Positions 38,401 to 46,961 are shown, counted from the first letter of the stretch. The stretch: 64,000 bases of DNA from Streptomyces monashensis (GCF_001866665.1 NZ_MLYO01000023.1:62001-126000); one strand, 5' to 3'. The notes: generated by a model from the sequence alone, not told the origin. Program-made: numbers and translations.

Positions 38401-40173
38401 CTCGGGCGCACCCCACGCGGCGCGGTGGTCGAGGTTGACGCACGCCATGTCGTGTTGCGGCAGGTCCCCCCATGTCGCGGTGTCGGTGACCACGAAGCGC
38501 GGGCGTGCCTCGGACAGCACGCTCTGTGCCCGTCCGGCGAGATACCGCGGGTCCAACGGCAGGTATCCGGCGCCGGACTTGAGGATCCCCAGCAGGCCGA
38601 CGACCAGGTCCTGCGTGCGCGGCAGCGCCAGCACCACCAGGTCCTCCGGTCCGGCGCCGCGCCGGACCAGCTCCCCCGCGACGCCGTTCGCCCGGTCGTC
38701 GAGCTCGCGATAGGTCAGGGTGCGGCCGTCGCACACGAGCGCCGGGGCGTCCGGGGTCCTGGCCACCTGGCTCTCGAAGAGCTCCGGGACCGTCAGGTCG
38801 GGCAGCGCCGTGGCGGTGTCGTTGAACCGCGTGAGGAGCCGGTCGCGTTCGGCCTCGTCGAGCACGTCGATGCCGCCGACGCCGCGCCGCGGGTCGGCCA
38901 CGAGCCGGCCCAGCACCTGCACGAAGCGCTGCGCGAGGCCCTCGACGGTGTCCCTGTCGAACAGGTCGGTGGCGTACTCCAGGCGGACTCCCGCGCCGCC
39001 CGAGCCGTCCGGGATCATATTGAAGAACAGGTCGAACTTGGCCGTTCTGGTCTCCAGCGTCTCGGCCTCGACGTCGAGCCCGGCGAACTCCAGCTCGCCC
39101 AGCGGCTCCTGCCAGGCGAGCATCACCTGGAAGAACGGGTGGTAGGCGGTGGAGCGGTCCGGGTTCAGCAGCTCCACCAGCCGCTCGAACGGCATGTCCT
39201 GGTGGTCGTAGGCACCGAGCGACCGGTCCCGTACCCGCTCCAGCAGCCGCAGGAAGCTCGGGTTGCCGGAGAGGTCGACGCGCAGCACCCAGGTGTTGAC
39301 GAAGAACCCGACGAGGTCCCGCAGCTCCTCGTCGGTGCGGCCCGCGATGGGCGCGCCGATGGTCACGTCGTCGCCGCACCCGAGGTGGTGCAGGAGCACC
39401 GCGAGCGCCGAGTGCATGACCATCGACACGGTGATGTCCTGTGCCGCGGCCAGCTTCTCCACCGCCCCGAGCAGGTCCGGGGCGATCGGGAACCGGACCA
39501 GGTCGCCGCGGGAGCTCATGGTCCTCGGGCGCGGGCGGTCCGTGGGCAGCGCCAGCGGCTGCGTCAGATCGGCCAAGGTCTCGCGCCAGTACGCCAGTTG
39601 CCGGGCGGCCAGGCTGTCCGGGTCGGACTCGTCGCCGAGCACGTCCTGCTGCCACAGCGTGTAGTCCGCGTACTGCACCGGGAGCGGCTCCCACACCGGG
39701 GCCCCGCCCTGCCTGCGCGCCGAGTACGCGGTGCTGAGATCGCGGAGCAGCGGCCCGAGGGACTCCCCGTCCAGCGCGATGTGGTGCACCACCAGCACCA
39801 GGGTGTGCTCGCGCGGTCCGCACCGCAGCAGCCTGGCGCGGATCGGCGCGTCGGCGGCCAGGTCGAAGGTCTGCCTGGCCGTCTCGTCGACCGCCGCCGC
39901 CCGCTGCTCCGGCGCGACCTCGACGACCGGCAGCACGAACGGCTTGTCCCCGGACGGCAGCACCTGCTGGTGCGGGACGCCGTCGTCGTCCTCGACGATC
40001 ACCGTGCGCAGCACCTCGTGCCGGTCGATGACATCGCGGAACGCGGCCTGCAGCGCGCCCACGCCCAGCTCACCGGTCAGCCGCAGGGCGAACGCGCCGT
40101 TGTAGGTCGGCGAAGGGCCTTCGAACCGGTCCACGAACCACAGCCGACGCTGCGCGAACGACAACGGGATCAT
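32407..40173 (-). CDS. NRPS C-A-T-E-C-A-T, piperazate-type module plus acidic-pocket module
   Basis: Two-module protein of 2588 residues: C1 (HHIALDG near 130), A1 (near 611), T1 (VGGDSLRS near 1011), E ([13 protein letters not shown] near 1202), C2 (HHTLFDGWS near 1697), A2 (near 2141) and T2 ([10 protein letters not shown] near 2532). The A1 pocket reads D-V-F-S-V-A-S-Y-A plus Lys, piperazate-type with one change, and E should give the D form. The A2 pocket reads D-V-P-D-E-A-L-V-E plus Lys; three acidic residues suggest a basic side chain, but I do not recognise the code. It is the first NRPS in the transcription order and starts 40 bases after the FAD oxygenase. Its first C domain probably accepts the acyl or acyl-aminoacyl donor from the PKS side or a free carrier protein. 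Confidence 0.95.
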   Translation of the reverse strand: MIPLSFAQRRLWFVDRFEGPSPTYNGAFALRLTGELGVGALQAAFRDVIDRHEVLRTVIVEDDDGVPHQQVLPSGDKPFVLPVVEVAPEQRAAAVDETARQTFDLAADAPIRARLLRCGPREHTLVLVVHHIALDGESLGPLLRDLSTAYSARRQGGAPVWEPLPVQYADYTLWQQDVLGDESDPDSLAARQLAYWRETLADLTQPLALPTDRPRPRTMSSRGDLVRFPIAPDLLGAVEKLAAAQDITVSMVMHSALAVLLHHLGCGDDVTIGAPIAGRTDEELRDLVGFFVNTWVLRVDLSGNPSFLRLLERVRDRSLGAYDHQDMPFERLVELLNPDRSTAYHPFFQVMLAWQEPLGELEFAGLDVEAETLETRTAKFDLFFNMIPDGSGGAGVRLEYATDLFDRDTVEGLAQRFVQVLGRLVADPRRGVGGIDVLDEAERDRLLTRFNDTATALPDLTVPELFESQVARTPDAPALVCDGRTLTYRELDDRANGVAGELVRRGAGPEDLVVLALPRTQDLVVGLLGILKSGAGYLPLDPRYLAGRAQSVLSEARPRFVVTDTATWGDLPQHDMACVNLDHRAAWGAPEGTPGDTGRAASLRPDNLAYVMYTSGSTGRPKGAAITHRSVVNGVRELARVLDTPPGWRMLAGTSVNFDVSVFELLTTLSTGGTAELVPNALALGEREHWDGQVISGVPSVLGELAGHLGKAPDVRTVVLAGDVLPARLVRQLREALPGARIVNSYGQSESFYATAFSLAASEEWADGDVAPIGTPLGNMRAYVLGPGLAPVPQGVVGELYVAGTCLGRGYHDRPGLTAERFVANPFGPAGERMYRTGDLARWNARGLLECVGRGDGQVKVRGFRIETAEVEGAITQHPGISEAVVISREVPSGGRRLVAYVVHTGEGAVGDDGAGGIGDVDVQSGASAAELRTFVAARLPDYMVPSAFVALGRLPLGPTGKLDRKALPEPEFLGGAYREPRTEAERIITAAYADVLGVDRVGVDDDFFAVGGDSLRSIQVVARSRARGLELGTREIFECRTAARLAEVASARKDRVPVLAEPAGGGVGPMPLQPVARHVFEHGGGTDRFAMSMVLELPTGIDASGLAATLDAVFDRHDLLRARLVRGDEPSLVVRERGAVRASDLIHRVDCDGRWDEPAALRAAGAELDASVGRLDPEAGTMADFVWFAAESGAGRLLVVLHHLVVDGVSWRILMSDLAEAWQRVRSGRSPELPAVGTSARRWASALSSEALSPEREAELTYWRDLLEAPNPPLGSRAFDPAVDVMSTLDTVRVELSAEVTEAVLTRLPAAFRGTGTDVLLAALALAVDRWRGADSSTLVRLEGHGREEDVVPGADLSRTIGWFTSMYPARIDVRGVDLADVLAGGPAAGQAVKLVKEQLRGVPDKGLGYGLLRWLNPETGPQLAEYPVPQIGFNYLGRISASDVPEQLRAHGWGPAPWTAELIPAPDPDLPALSALEVNSVALDTADGTRLQAAFMFPTGLLSRERAAELAELWVEVLHGMAVHAAHPRTGGLTPSDAPLVRVRQDEIEVWEEEYGRLVEVWPQAPGQSGIQFQAALADGAFDVYHMQFVLHLSGHVDPARMRAAGQALLERYPNLRSAFLTAAGGDPVQIVAEHVALPWRHLDLTGRSEAEQDAALDRALADDRADQLDPVRPPLLRLALLTCGPRQAKLVITAHHTLFDGWSSPLVIKDLVRLYAGTRDLAPVRGYGDYLAWLATRDREVSAARWKAEFAGFDQPTLMAAERASQGEASSLGRVEVPLSIDQGRELARRAAELGVTLNTLLQGAWAILLSKLTGSQDVVFGAAVNGRPADLPGSDEMVGLFVNTLPTRVFCRPDHSVGDVITELQNRQITLLDHHYYGLADIQRGVGLPALFDTIVVFENYPIDRDGIVEANASAGFTIDAIRPFAGSHYPLTLNSSDPYLRLSLDYQRDLFDRDAAETIAARLVRVLEQVLDDPATPVGAMEVLSVPERDRLVRGVNDTAHPVPADTLPGAFEAQVERDPDRVAVIGEQETLTYGEFNRRANRLAHWLVERGAGPERLVAVRIPRSVDLMVAIYAVVKAGAAYLPIDPELPADRVRHVLDSATPLLVLDETLPDVSGYPAGNPERALSPDNAAYVIYTSGSTGGPKGVQVAHRSIMNRLAWGLAHFDVGDEDRVLLSTTASFDVSVPELFAPLHAGAAVVVARPDGRRDPAYLAGLIRRERVTGADFVPSLLEAFVAEPTAKECDSLRWIEVAGEAFPPALADRAVDVLPACGVHNLYGPTEASVEVTVWQHVPGADRVPIGAPVWNTQVYVLDAALRPVAPGVAGELYLAGTGLARGYLGQPGLTANRFVACPFGEPGTRMYRTGDVVRWNQDDQVEYLGRSDFQVKVRGFRIELGEIEQVLTTHPDIDSAVAVVREDRADDQRLVAYVVPAGGTADPAAPDLTALTDLVREHLPEYMVPSAIVPLAALPTTPSGKLDRGALPAPDRTEAAAGRGPRNPEEEVLCRLFAELLGVPEVGIDVDFFGHGGHSLLATRLVGRIRNELNADVKVTTVFRNPTVAQLAARIGKPATSNRPQLRPMNV

Positions 40174-40213
40174 TGTGTCTCCAAATCGGCGGAACCAGGG
40201 AGCGGGTCGTCAC

Positions 40214-41401
40214 TCAGCTCTGGTCGAGCAGGGTCAAGAGTTCGTCGTTGTAGAAGTCGTCGATGGAGCACGCCCCCGACAGCGTCGAGAAGTACCGGTC
40301 GATGTGCTCCTGGTGGCCGACCAGTTTCCGCAGCATGTCCGTGCGCCCCTCGGGCTTGAGCTCGGCCACGTTGAGCGCGCCCTGGTAGTGGTTGAGCGCC
40401 TCGCCGCCCAGGTCGTTCTCGTAGCGCCGCAGCGCCGCCCGGAGCGCGTCGTCGTCGTGCAGCCGCTCCCCGATGCGGTCGGTGAGCGACTGGGCCTGGA
40501 CGAAGGCCTCGGTGATGCCGCGGGCGGTGATGGAGTCCTTGTGGTTCACCGCGTCCCCGACCAGGACCCACCCGGGCCCGTAGGCCTTGCGGAAGTAGTT
40601 CTCCTGGTGCCCCGTGCCGTACAGCTGCTCCTCGCGCCTGCCCGCCCGCATCCGCTCCCACAGCTCGGGTGCCGTCGTGCGGAAGGCCTCGAGGTAGGCG
40701 GGCTCCACCGCCGTGCGGATCTCGCCGAAGTCCGCCTGGGGGAAGTAGGTCATGAGCAGCGTCAGGTCGTCGTTGGTGGGCAGGACGCCGATCCAGCGCC
40801 CCGGCCGCTCGTACAGCTCGAAGTGCGCCGGGACCCCGGACCAGTAGCTGTAGTAGGTGCAGGTCATCCGGGGATGCTCGATGACGTTGCGCGCGCCGGC
40901 CTTGCGGGCCACCAGCGAGCGCATGCCGTCCGCGCCGACGACCAGGCGTGCCCGGTCCGTCGCCTCGGTGCCGCCGGGCGTGGTGTACCGCACCCCGACG
41001 ACCCGGTCGCCCTCGAACACGAGGTCGTTGACCGCGCAGGACTCCCGGAACTCCACACCGGCCGCGACGGCACCGTCCGCGAGGATCGGGTCGAGCACGT
41101 ACCGCCGCGGCGCGTAGGTGGTCCGCAGGCCGTCGATCGGCAGGGAGAAGCCCTCGATGCGGACGCCGGGCGCCTCGTAGCTCTGGCGGGTGATCGGCCG
41201 GCAGCCCGCCTCGCGGAGCCTGTCGAGCAGTCCCCACCGGTGGAGCAGCGCGACGCCCTGCTGATGGATGTAGTGCGAGGACAGCGTGTCCTGCGGGAAC
41301 CGCGCCTTCTCCAGGAGCAGCACGCGATATCCCTGCCGCGCGAACAGCATGGCCGTCGGCGAACCCGCACAACGGGCACCGATGACAATCACGTCGTACA
41401 T
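40214..41401 (-). CDS. FAD-dependent oxygenase beside free A domain and PCP
   Basis: Flavoprotein of 395 residues of the FAD monooxygenase/geranylgeranyl-reductase-like superfamily. The N-terminal FAD motif is VIVIGARCAGSPTAMLFA, the second FAD motif is WVLVGDAVNHKDS near 286, and GADG lies near 156. It is not of the SidA/KtzI type. AAGGAG precedes the ATG by seven bases. It sits directly after a free carrier protein and a free adenylation domain in one operon, which suggests that it oxidises the amino acid tethered to that carrier. N-hydroxylation or beta/gamma-hydroxylation would suit piperazate depsipeptides, which often contain N-hydroxy amino acids; this is inference. No halogenase WxWxIP motif is present. 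Confidence 0.9.
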   Translation of the reverse strand: MYDVIVIGARCAGSPTAMLFARQGYRVLLLEKARFPQDTLSSHYIHQQGVALLHRWGLLDRLREAGCRPITRQSYEAPGVRIEGFSLPIDGLRTTYAPRRYVLDPILADGAVAAGVEFRESCAVNDLVFEGDRVVGVRYTTPGGTEATDRARLVVGADGMRSLVARKAGARNVIEHPRMTCTYYSYWSGVPAHFELYERPGRWIGVLPTNDDLTLLMTYFPQADFGEIRTAVEPAYLEAFRTTAPELWERMRAGRREEQLYGTGHQENYFRKAYGPGWVLVGDAVNHKDSITARGITEAFVQAQSLTDRIGERLHDDDALRAALRRYENDLGGEALNHYQGALNVAELKPEGRTDMLRKLVGHQEHIDRYFSTLSGACSIDDFYNDELLTLLDQS

Positions 41402-41414
41402 GGCGCCTCTCCTT

Positions 41415-41648
41415 CTATCGGGTGACCGCACCCAGGGATTCGATGTACGCGGAGATCGACGCCACCGTCGGGTTGAGGAACAGCTGGTCCATCGGGACCT
41501 CGACGCCCAACTCCTCGATGAACGCGCCCTGGATCCTGACCATGACCACGGAATCCCCGCCCAGGGCGAAGAAGTCGTCGTCGTCCGCAAGGTCGGCGCG
41601 CCGGAGTTCCCGGCACCAGACAGCGTGCACGGCCTCGGAAATCATCAT
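41415..41648 (-). CDS. Free peptidyl carrier protein (PCP)
   Basis: Stand-alone thiolation domain of about 77 residues with LADDDDFFALGGDSVVMV; the Ser receives phosphopantetheine. GGGAGG lies just upstream of paired ATG codons at 41648 and 41645; an ATG seven codons earlier has no ribosome site. It lies 30 bases after the free adenylation gene and 13 before the FAD oxygenase. The three genes form a compact unit for loading and oxidising one amino acid in trans. LGGDS rather than LGGNS is common in carriers that work with epimerase or accessory enzymes. Confidence 0.93.
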   Translation of the reverse strand: MMISEAVHAVWCRELRRADLADDDDFFALGGDSVVMVRIQGAFIEELGVEVPMDQLFLNPTVASISAYIESLGAVTR

Positions 41649-41678
41649 GTTCCTCCCTGTTGTCATCACGTCCGCCGA

Positions 41679-43235
41679 CTAGGCACAGGCCTCGGCCAAC
41701 GCCGCGCGGTCGACTTTTCCGTGCGGGCTCAGCGGAATCCGCGCAATGTTCGTGAACCTGGCCGGGACCATGTTCCGCGGCAGCGTCTCCAGGAGGCGGG
41801 TGCGCACGTCGTCCGCGGCGAGATCGGCCCCCGACGGGACGACGAACGCGGTCAGCTCCGCCTCGCCGGAGTCGGTGTAGGTGACCACCACGGCGGCTTC
41901 CCGGACCCCGGCCAGCCTGCCGAGCGCGCGCTCGACATCGGTGGGGTCGATGCGCATGCCCCGCACCTTCACCTGCGCGTCCATCCTGCCGACGACGACG
42001 AGTTCGCCGGCCTCGGTCACGTAGCCGCGGTCGCCCGTGCGGTACAGCCTGCGCGGCGCGCCGTCGACCTCGATCGTCGTGAACCTCGCGTTCTCGGGGC
42101 CCGTGCCGCCCAGGTAGCCCGCGCCGACACCGGCCCCGGAGATGCAGATCTCGCCCTGCTCCCCCGCCCCGACACCGCGCAGCCGCTCGTCGAGGAGGTG
42201 GATGTCGGTGTTGTGGGCCGGCCTGCCGACCGGTGCGATGTCGTGTTCGCCGCGCCAGTACGCGGCGAGGTCGTACGACGTCGCGACGTCCGTGCACTCG
42301 GCGACGCCGTACTGGTGCAGGAGGGTGCAGGTGTTGCCCTCGCGCCGCGCCCAGTCCGCGAGCCGTTCGACCTTCAGCGCCTCCCCGCCGAAGAGCACGT
42401 GGTCGAGCCGGGTGAGCGCGTCGCCGCCGCGGGCGGTCTCCCAGTCCACCAGCACGTACAGGGTGCTCGACGCGCAGTGCACGACGCGTATCTCGTGCTC
42501 GGTCAGGACGCGGTAGGCCAGCATGGCGTCGAAGTTCCGGCTCGGCACCAGGTGCTGGGTGGCGCCGCAGAACAGCGGTGTCATCAGGGCACGTTGGGAG
42601 AGGTCGAACCCGAACGCGCTGACGACCAGGTTGTGCGACCCGCTGTGCAGGCCGTACTCGAGCTTCAGCCAGTTCATCAGGTTGAACCAGCCCTCGTGCC
42701 GCACCGCGGTCAGCTTCGGCGTACCGGTGGAGCCGGACGTGAAGACGGCGTAGCACAGGTCGTCCCCGGTGACCGGGATGTCGGCTGAGGTCGCCGGGAG
42801 TCCGGCCAGGTGACCGGAGAGCCGCTGCAGATCGACGACCTCGGCGGCCGCCGACTCGACCATGGCGGCCGTCGCCGGGGAGGCCACGATCAGGGCGAGG
42901 CCGGGGACCTGGCCGAGCAGCAGCCGGAGCCGCGCCGACGGATAGGCCGGGTCGAACGGTACGTAGGCCGCGCCCGCCTTCAGCGTGCCGAGGACGGCGA
43001 CGAGCAGGTCGATCGAGTAGTCGAGACAGATGCCGACCCTGGCGCCCCGGCCGTGCCCGCGCGCGGCGAGGAAGTGCGCGAACCGGTTGGCCCTCGCGTC
43101 CAGTTCCGCGTACGTCACCCGCTCACCGGCACAGCGCACGGCGACGGCGTCGGGGGTGGCGCGCGCATGCGCCTCGAACTGCCGGTGGACGACGGGTGCC
43201 GGGGGCAGGGCGACCCGCTTTCCCTGAAGGATCAT
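41679..43235 (-). CDS. Free adenylation domain
   Basis: Stand-alone NRPS adenylation enzyme of 518 residues without a carrier domain. The core motifs are present: A2 (LKAGAAYVPFDP), A3 ([10 protein letters not shown]), A5-like (QYGVAECTD), A7 (YRTGDRG), A8 (VKVRGMRID) and A10 with its Lys (LSPHGKVDRAAL). The pocket read against GrsA is D-L-R-C-L-G-Q-D-V plus Lys, which I do not recognise, so the substrate is left open. GGAG lies seven bases before the ATG. It is followed by the free carrier protein and FAD oxygenase, which should act on its product. It lacks an internal MbtH-like part; the MbtH protein at 44224-44439, two genes upstream, probably supports it. Confidence 0.93.
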   Translation of the reverse strand: MILQGKRVALPPAPVVHRQFEAHARATPDAVAVRCAGERVTYAELDARANRFAHFLAARGHGRGARVGICLDYSIDLLVAVLGTLKAGAAYVPFDPAYPSARLRLLLGQVPGLALIVASPATAAMVESAAAEVVDLQRLSGHLAGLPATSADIPVTGDDLCYAVFTSGSTGTPKLTAVRHEGWFNLMNWLKLEYGLHSGSHNLVVSAFGFDLSQRALMTPLFCGATQHLVPSRNFDAMLAYRVLTEHEIRVVHCASSTLYVLVDWETARGGDALTRLDHVLFGGEALKVERLADWARREGNTCTLLHQYGVAECTDVATSYDLAAYWRGEHDIAPVGRPAHNTDIHLLDERLRGVGAGEQGEICISGAGVGAGYLGGTGPENARFTTIEVDGAPRRLYRTGDRGYVTEAGELVVVGRMDAQVKVRGMRIDPTDVERALGRLAGVREAAVVVTYTDSGEAELTAFVVPSGADLAADDVRTRLLETLPRNMVPARFTNIARIPLSPHGKVDRAALAEACA

Positions 43236-43314
43236 CAACTGACTCCGATGCGAGAGGTGTCCGGTCGGACGAGCCGCCGGCACATCACGGGAACGGGCGT
43301 GCCGGCACCTGCGG

Positions 43315-43391
43315 GCGATGTGCCTGTGAGCGATGTGTGTCCGCGCGATGTGTGCCCAGGCGATGTGTGTGTACGGGCGATGTGTGTCTAG
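43315..43391. repeat. Five imperfect 15-17-bp tandem repeats, GCGATGTGTG core
   Basis: Units begin with GCGATGTG at 43315, 43330, 43345, 43360 and 43377. They lie between the LmbU-type gene, whose TAG falls inside the last unit, and the adenylation gene start at 43235. On the transcribed strand they become part of the leader of the adenylation gene. Confidence 0.8.
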
Positions 43392-44092
43392 GCGGTGCGC
43401 TTGTCGGCGATGTGCGGATCGGCGGTGTCGAGCATGCGGGTCACCCACTTGTCGACGGGCAGACCGTGTGCGGCGGCCGCCTTCGCGTAGTACTCCAGTT
43501 GCCCGGTGGACAGCTCGATGGTGAGCGTGGTGACCTCCTGCCGGCGCTTCTCGTCGCCACCGCCCGGGGCGATCTCGTCCGTGTCGCTCTGCACGGCCAG
43601 GCTGGCGCGGACCGCCCTGCGCAGTTCGTTGCGCGACCACTTCTGCTGCTCGGCCTTGCGCAGCCAGTAGTCCTGCTCCGGTGGGGACAGCCGGGTCACC
43701 TCGGCGTGGTGGGCGAAGCTGAGGTTGTCCCGCCTGCGGTGGTGCTCGAACCGCCGGGCCACCCACGCGTAGTTGCGCAGGGTCTGGTAGTCGAGTCCGG
43801 TGCGCTCGATCGCCTCCTTGTACCGCCGCCAGCCGTAGGCGGCCTCCCCGTAGATCAGCCAGTCGGCGAGCCACCAGGCCGAGGAGTTCACCAGCTCGCG
43901 CAGATTGGTGCCGATCTGCTCCCAGGAGCGCTCCGGCAGGTTCTGCGGGAAGACCATCCCCGACTTCTGCACCTTGGCCTGTGTCCCCACGAAGGACAGG
44001 ACCACATCGCGCGGCGCCGGCTCACCGCGGTCGACCACCGGCCTCGCCTTGTACGTGCTCGCGGTTCTCACAGCCCCCGTCACCACCCTCAT
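43388..44092 (-). CDS. LmbU-family transcriptional regulator (copy in NRPS operon)
   Basis: Protein of up to 234 residues in the LmbU family of antibiotic-cluster activators. The family core is clear: SSAWWLADWLIYG, then DYQTLRNYAWVARRFEHHRR and LSFAHHAEV, followed by WLRKAEQQKWSRNELR. The C-terminal part differs from the other copy at 52897-53646. The ATG at 44092 has GGGAG directly against it, which is too close; a GTG within the next ten codons may be the real start. It lies 131 bases after the MbtH gene and before the free adenylation gene, on the same strand. It probably activates the NRPS operon, possibly through the shared GTCCCG palindromes. Confidence 0.87.
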   Translation of the reverse strand: MRVVTGAVRTASTYKARPVVDRGEPAPRDVVLSFVGTQAKVQKSGMVFPQNLPERSWEQIGTNLRELVNSSAWWLADWLIYGEAAYGWRRYKEAIERTGLDYQTLRNYAWVARRFEHHRRRDNLSFAHHAEVTRLSPPEQDYWLRKAEQQKWSRNELRRAVRASLAVQSDTDEIAPGGGDEKRRQEVTTLTIELSTGQLEYYAKAAAAHGLPVDKWVTRMLDTADPHIADKRTA

Positions 44093-44173
44093 CTCCCAAC
44101 TCAGATTGACTTCACGGGTATTGACCGACCTCCTGCCGGAGCACCCACAGCGGTGCGGACGGACGGCGACCTA

Positions 44174-44189
44174 CCGTGCCTACCGGGTC
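44174..44189 (-). promoter_or_regulatory. Promoter-region motif shared with 17124-17139
   Basis: Minus-strand GACCCGGTAGGCACGG, 15 of 16 bases equal to the motif at 17124-17139. It lies 82-97 bases upstream of the LmbU-type start and overlaps a second CGGTAGG directly downstream. It is probably a promoter or activator site for the NRPS operon. Confidence 0.35.
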
Positions 44190-44223
44190 CGTCGGGTCGA
44201 TCCGACGTCGGTTCCCGCGGCGT

Positions 44224-44439
44224 TCACTCCGCCGCCATGGCCTCCCGCAGGCTCCTGGGCCGCAGGTCGGTCCAGTTCTGCTCGACGTACTGCAGGCACT
44301 CGGACCTGGCCGCCTCGCCGAAGACCACCCGCCAGCCGTCGGGGACCTCGGCGAACACCGGCCACAGGGAGTGCTGCTCCTCGTCGTTGACCACGACGTA
44401 GAAGCGGCCGTCCTCGTCGTCGAAGGGGTTCGTGCTCAA
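44224..44439 (-). CDS. mbtH: MbtH-like protein
   Basis: Small protein of 71 residues with the MbtH family signature: [19 protein letters not shown], then [14 protein letters not shown] and NWTDLRP, including the conserved Trp residues. MbtH-like proteins bind NRPS adenylation domains and are needed for their folding or activity. The start is a TTG: the family almost always begins just before NPFDDE, and AAGGA lies about nine bases upstream. It is the first gene of the long minus-strand NRPS series. It is the only MbtH in the window, so it may serve both free and modular A domains. Confidence 0.95.
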   Translation of the reverse strand: MSTNPFDDEDGRFYVVVNDEEQHSLWPVFAEVPDGWRVVFGEAARSECLQYVEQNWTDLRPRSLREAMAAE

Positions 44440-44912
44440 CTGGCACCGTCCTTAACCGTCACGGAGTGACTCGGGATGGGAAGTCGCCGGGCCGGGTGCG
44501 AGAGGGCACCGGGCGCGGATGCGACGACGGGCGTTGTCCGGTCGACAGGACACCCGGCGTCGGCGGCGACTCCAGCGTTGCCGTCACCGTAGGGACTCGG
44601 CCGTCGGCGCTACAAGGGCGGCGCGCCCACCGGCGTCCCGGGCGTCCGCCCGGACCCGCACCCCACCGGGATCCGCTGTACCCCGCCGGGTTCCTGTGCC
44701 ACGATGCCGCTCCGTGGGCCGTGGACAGGCCGGTCGAGGCCTGCGTACGTCAGTTGCGTCCTGTCGCCGACGCGAGGGAGTGCGGGCGCGGTCGGCCTGC
44801 GGGGAGCCGGGGCTCCCGAGCGGACACACACCGCACGAGGTCCGCCCCGGCCCCGCCGGCCGCGCCCCGTCCCCTGGTCCGGCTGTGTGCGACCCGATCC
44901 CGAGGGAGAGCG
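44440..44912. other. 473-base divergent intergenic region
   Basis: Gap between the MbtH gene (minus) and the thioesterase (plus). It contains the candidate operator at 44536-44551 and a GTAGGGA element near 44590. No gene was accepted: open frames extend through it, but they lack a ribosome site and similarity to known proteins. Promoters for both directions should lie here. Confidence 0.6.
44536..44551. promoter_or_regulatory. Candidate LmbU-type operator, site 3 (weaker)
   Basis: GTCCGGTCGACAGGAC, two bases from the consensus GTCCCGYCGRCGGGAC. It keeps the outer GTCC/GGAC arms and spacing. It lies 96 bases upstream of the MbtH start in the divergent region before the thioesterase gene. Confidence 0.4.
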
Positions 44913-45662
44913 ATGGACGGCATCCGACCCGACCTGCGTCTGTTCGTCCTGCACCACGCAGGGGGCTCACATCTGCCCTACCGCCACTGGCCGGCCGAGC
45001 TGCCGGACACCTGGGACGTGCGGCTGCTCGACGCCCCGGGCCACGGCCTCCTCCTCGATCTCCCGCAGATCACGGACGCCGGCCGCCTCGCGGACCGCCT
45101 GTTGCGTGACATGGAGCCCGAACGGGCCTGCCCCTACGCCCTCTTCGGGCACAGCATGGGCGCCCTCGTGGCCTACGAGATCACCCGGCGGGCCGTCGAC
45201 CTGGGGCTTCCGCCGCCGGTGTGGGTCGGTCTGTCGGCGCGATCCGCACCGCAGCTCGCGGGGCCGCCGACGCGGTACCACGAGTTGTCCGACGCCGAGC
45301 TGCGGACGCGGCTGAGGCTGCTCGGCGGCACGCCCGACGAGGTCTTCGACGACCCCGAGCTGTGGGCCCTGTTCGAACCGGTCATCCGGGCCGACCTGCG
45401 CCTGGTGGAGAACTGGTGCCCCGCTCCCGGCGCCACCGCCCTGCCCGTGGCGCTGTCCGCCTTCGCGGGCGGCGCGGACGGCTCCGCCTCGCCGCGGCAG
45501 ATGACCGGCTGGGCGGAGCACACCGAGCGCTTCCTGGGTCTGCGGGTCTTCGACGGCGGTCACTTCTACTTCCAGGACGATCCCGGACCGCTGCTGCGGC
45601 GGATCGAGCGGGACGTGACCACGGCGCTCGCCGCGGAACCGACCGCTGTGCCGGTGCGGTGA
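44913..45662 (+). CDS. Type II thioesterase (Ser nucleophile)
   Basis: Alpha/beta hydrolase of 249 residues, type II thioesterase family: LHHAGGSHLPYRHWP, DAPGHG, nucleophile FGHSMGALVAYE near 77 and the catalytic His in DGGHFYFQDDPG. GAGGGAGAG precedes the ATG. It is divergent from the MbtH/NRPS series and followed after 75 bases by the penicillin-binding-like gene. Ordinary proofreading of stalled carrier domains is likely. It is the third of four free thioesterase-like proteins in the window and, unlike two of them, keeps the standard Ser. Confidence 0.93.
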   Translation: MDGIRPDLRLFVLHHAGGSHLPYRHWPAELPDTWDVRLLDAPGHGLLLDLPQITDAGRLADRLLRDMEPERACPYALFGHSMGALVAYEITRRAVDLGLPPPVWVGLSARSAPQLAGPPTRYHELSDAELRTRLRLLGGTPDEVFDDPELWALFEPVIRADLRLVENWCPAPGATALPVALSAFAGGADGSASPRQMTGWAEHTERFLGLRVFDGGHFYFQDDPGPLLRRIERDVTTALAAEPTAVPVR

Positions 45663-45737
45663 GCCGACGGCCCACCGTCGCCGGACCGCGCACACACGAC
45701 ATCACCATGCAGGACAGACGACAGTCAGGAGCGAGGA

Positions 45738-46919
45738 ATGACGAGACCGAGGAGACCGAGGGCCGGCGTGGTCGGTCTGGCGGCAGTCGCGATCACGGCC
45801 ACCGCCTTCACGGGTCCCGCCGCGGCGGCGCGGGACGCGGCTCCCACGGCGGCCGCCCATCAGGCGACGCAACGGGCGATCGACGCGGCCGTCGGGGCCG
45901 GCGTCCCGGGGGTCACCGTCGAGGCACGGGACGCCGACGGCGTCTGGAAGTCGGCCTCGGGCGTGGGCGACCGGCGGACCGGGGCGCCGCGCGGCACGAA
46001 CGACAGGTTCCGCATCGGCGGCCTCACCAACACGTTCGTGGCGACCGTCCTGCTGCAGATGGAGGCGGAGAACAGGCTCGGTCTCGACGACCCGGTGGAG
46101 CACTACCTGCCCGGCCTGGTGACGGGCAACGGCAACGACGGCCGCAAGATCACCGTACGGCAGCTCCTCAACCACACCAGCGGCCTGTTCGACTACCTCG
46201 CCGACCAGGACTTCTACGAGACATACTCGTTGGGTGACGGCTTTCTCCAGCACCGGTACGACACTCTGACGCCCGAGCGGCGGGTGCGGGTGGCTCTCGC
46301 CCACGCGCCGCTGTTCGCGCCCGGTACCCGGTTCTCGTTCTCCAACACCAACGACGTCCTGGCGGCGCTGATCGTGCAGAAGGTCGGCGGCCGGCCGTAC
46401 GAGGACGAGGTGCGCGAGCGCATCATCGAACCCCTGGGACTCAAGGCGACCTCCAACCCCGGGACCGGCATCCGCCTGCCCCGGCCGAGCGGTCGCGGCT
46501 ACTCCAAGCTCTTCCTGTCGCAGCCGGACCGGATCGACGACGTCACCGAGCTGAACGGGTCACAGAGCTGGGGCAACGGCGACATCATCTCCAGCGCGGA
46601 CGACCTGACCCGGTTCTACGGGGCCCTGATGCGCGGGAAGCTGCTGCCGGCGCGGCAGCTGAAGGAACTGACGACGACCGTCGACAACCCGGATTTCCCG
46701 GGCGCGTCCTACGGACTCGACATCGAGCGGCTCACGCTGAGCTGCGGCACCACCGTCTGGTTCCGCGACGGAGGCACGACGGGGTGGCTCTCGATGGCCG
46801 CCTTCACCGAGGACGGCAGCCACCAACTCACCTTCAACTACAACGGCGACTGGGGAGCGGAGACCCTGCTGCCCGTCCTGGACGCCGAGTTCTGCGACAC
46901 GCCTGCCGCCTCGGGCTGA
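45738..46919 (+). CDS. Secreted beta-lactamase/DD-peptidase-fold protein lacking catalytic residues
   Basis: Protein of 393 residues with the class C beta-lactamase/DD-carboxypeptidase fold. The N-terminus is a signal peptide: basic MTRPRRPR, a hydrophobic stretch, then a PAAAA cleavage region. The framework matches the family (HTSGLFDYL, PGTRFSFSNTN, GGRPYEDEV, WGNGDIISSADDL), but the catalytic motifs are changed. SxxK (usually IGSVTKTF) reads IGGLTNTF, so both nucleophile and Lys are missing; YxN reads FSN; and the usual GHDGGTPG reads FRDGGTTG. It is therefore probably not an active serine hydrolase. AGGAGCGAGGA precedes the ATG. It sits between a cluster thioesterase and argC. A role as a binding or immunity protein is speculative. 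Confidence 0.9.
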   Translation: MTRPRRPRAGVVGLAAVAITATAFTGPAAAARDAAPTAAAHQATQRAIDAAVGAGVPGVTVEARDADGVWKSASGVGDRRTGAPRGTNDRFRIGGLTNTFVATVLLQMEAENRLGLDDPVEHYLPGLVTGNGNDGRKITVRQLLNHTSGLFDYLADQDFYETYSLGDGFLQHRYDTLTPERRVRVALAHAPLFAPGTRFSFSNTNDVLAALIVQKVGGRPYEDEVRERIIEPLGLKATSNPGTGIRLPRPSGRGYSKLFLSQPDRIDDVTELNGSQSWGNGDIISSADDLTRFYGALMRGKLLPARQLKELTTTVDNPDFPGASYGLDIERLTLSCGTTVWFRDGGTTGWLSMAAFTEDGSHQLTFNYNGDWGAETLLPVLDAEFCDTPAASG

Positions 46920-46929
46920 GGCGGAGGAC

Positions 46930-46961
46930 GCCGGGCCCGCGCCCTTTGCTGCGGGCCCGGC
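46930..46961. terminator. Hairpin after penicillin-binding-like gene
   Basis: Arms 46930-46940 and 46951-46961 pair perfectly over 11 GC-rich bases with a 10-base loop. It lies 11 bases after the stop codon and upstream of argC, without a T tract. Confidence 0.7.

Noticed and set aside
20717..40173. Assignment to a named azinothricin-type compound
   Set aside because: The six loading activities (five modular plus one free A domain) resemble such hexadepsipeptides, but the terminal Thr, the acidic-pocket module and the extra methylating A domain do not let me choose a compound.
40214..41401. Flavin-dependent halogenase
   Set aside because: It has the FAD motifs but no WxWxIP motif, and the overall length is short for that family.
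43315..43391. CRISPR array
   Set aside because: The repeats are too short, imperfect and without spacers.
44466..44912. N-terminal extension of the thioesterase at 44913
   Set aside because: The frame is open upstream, but the family start and ribosome site lie at 44913. The extra residues are Arg/Pro-rich without similarity.
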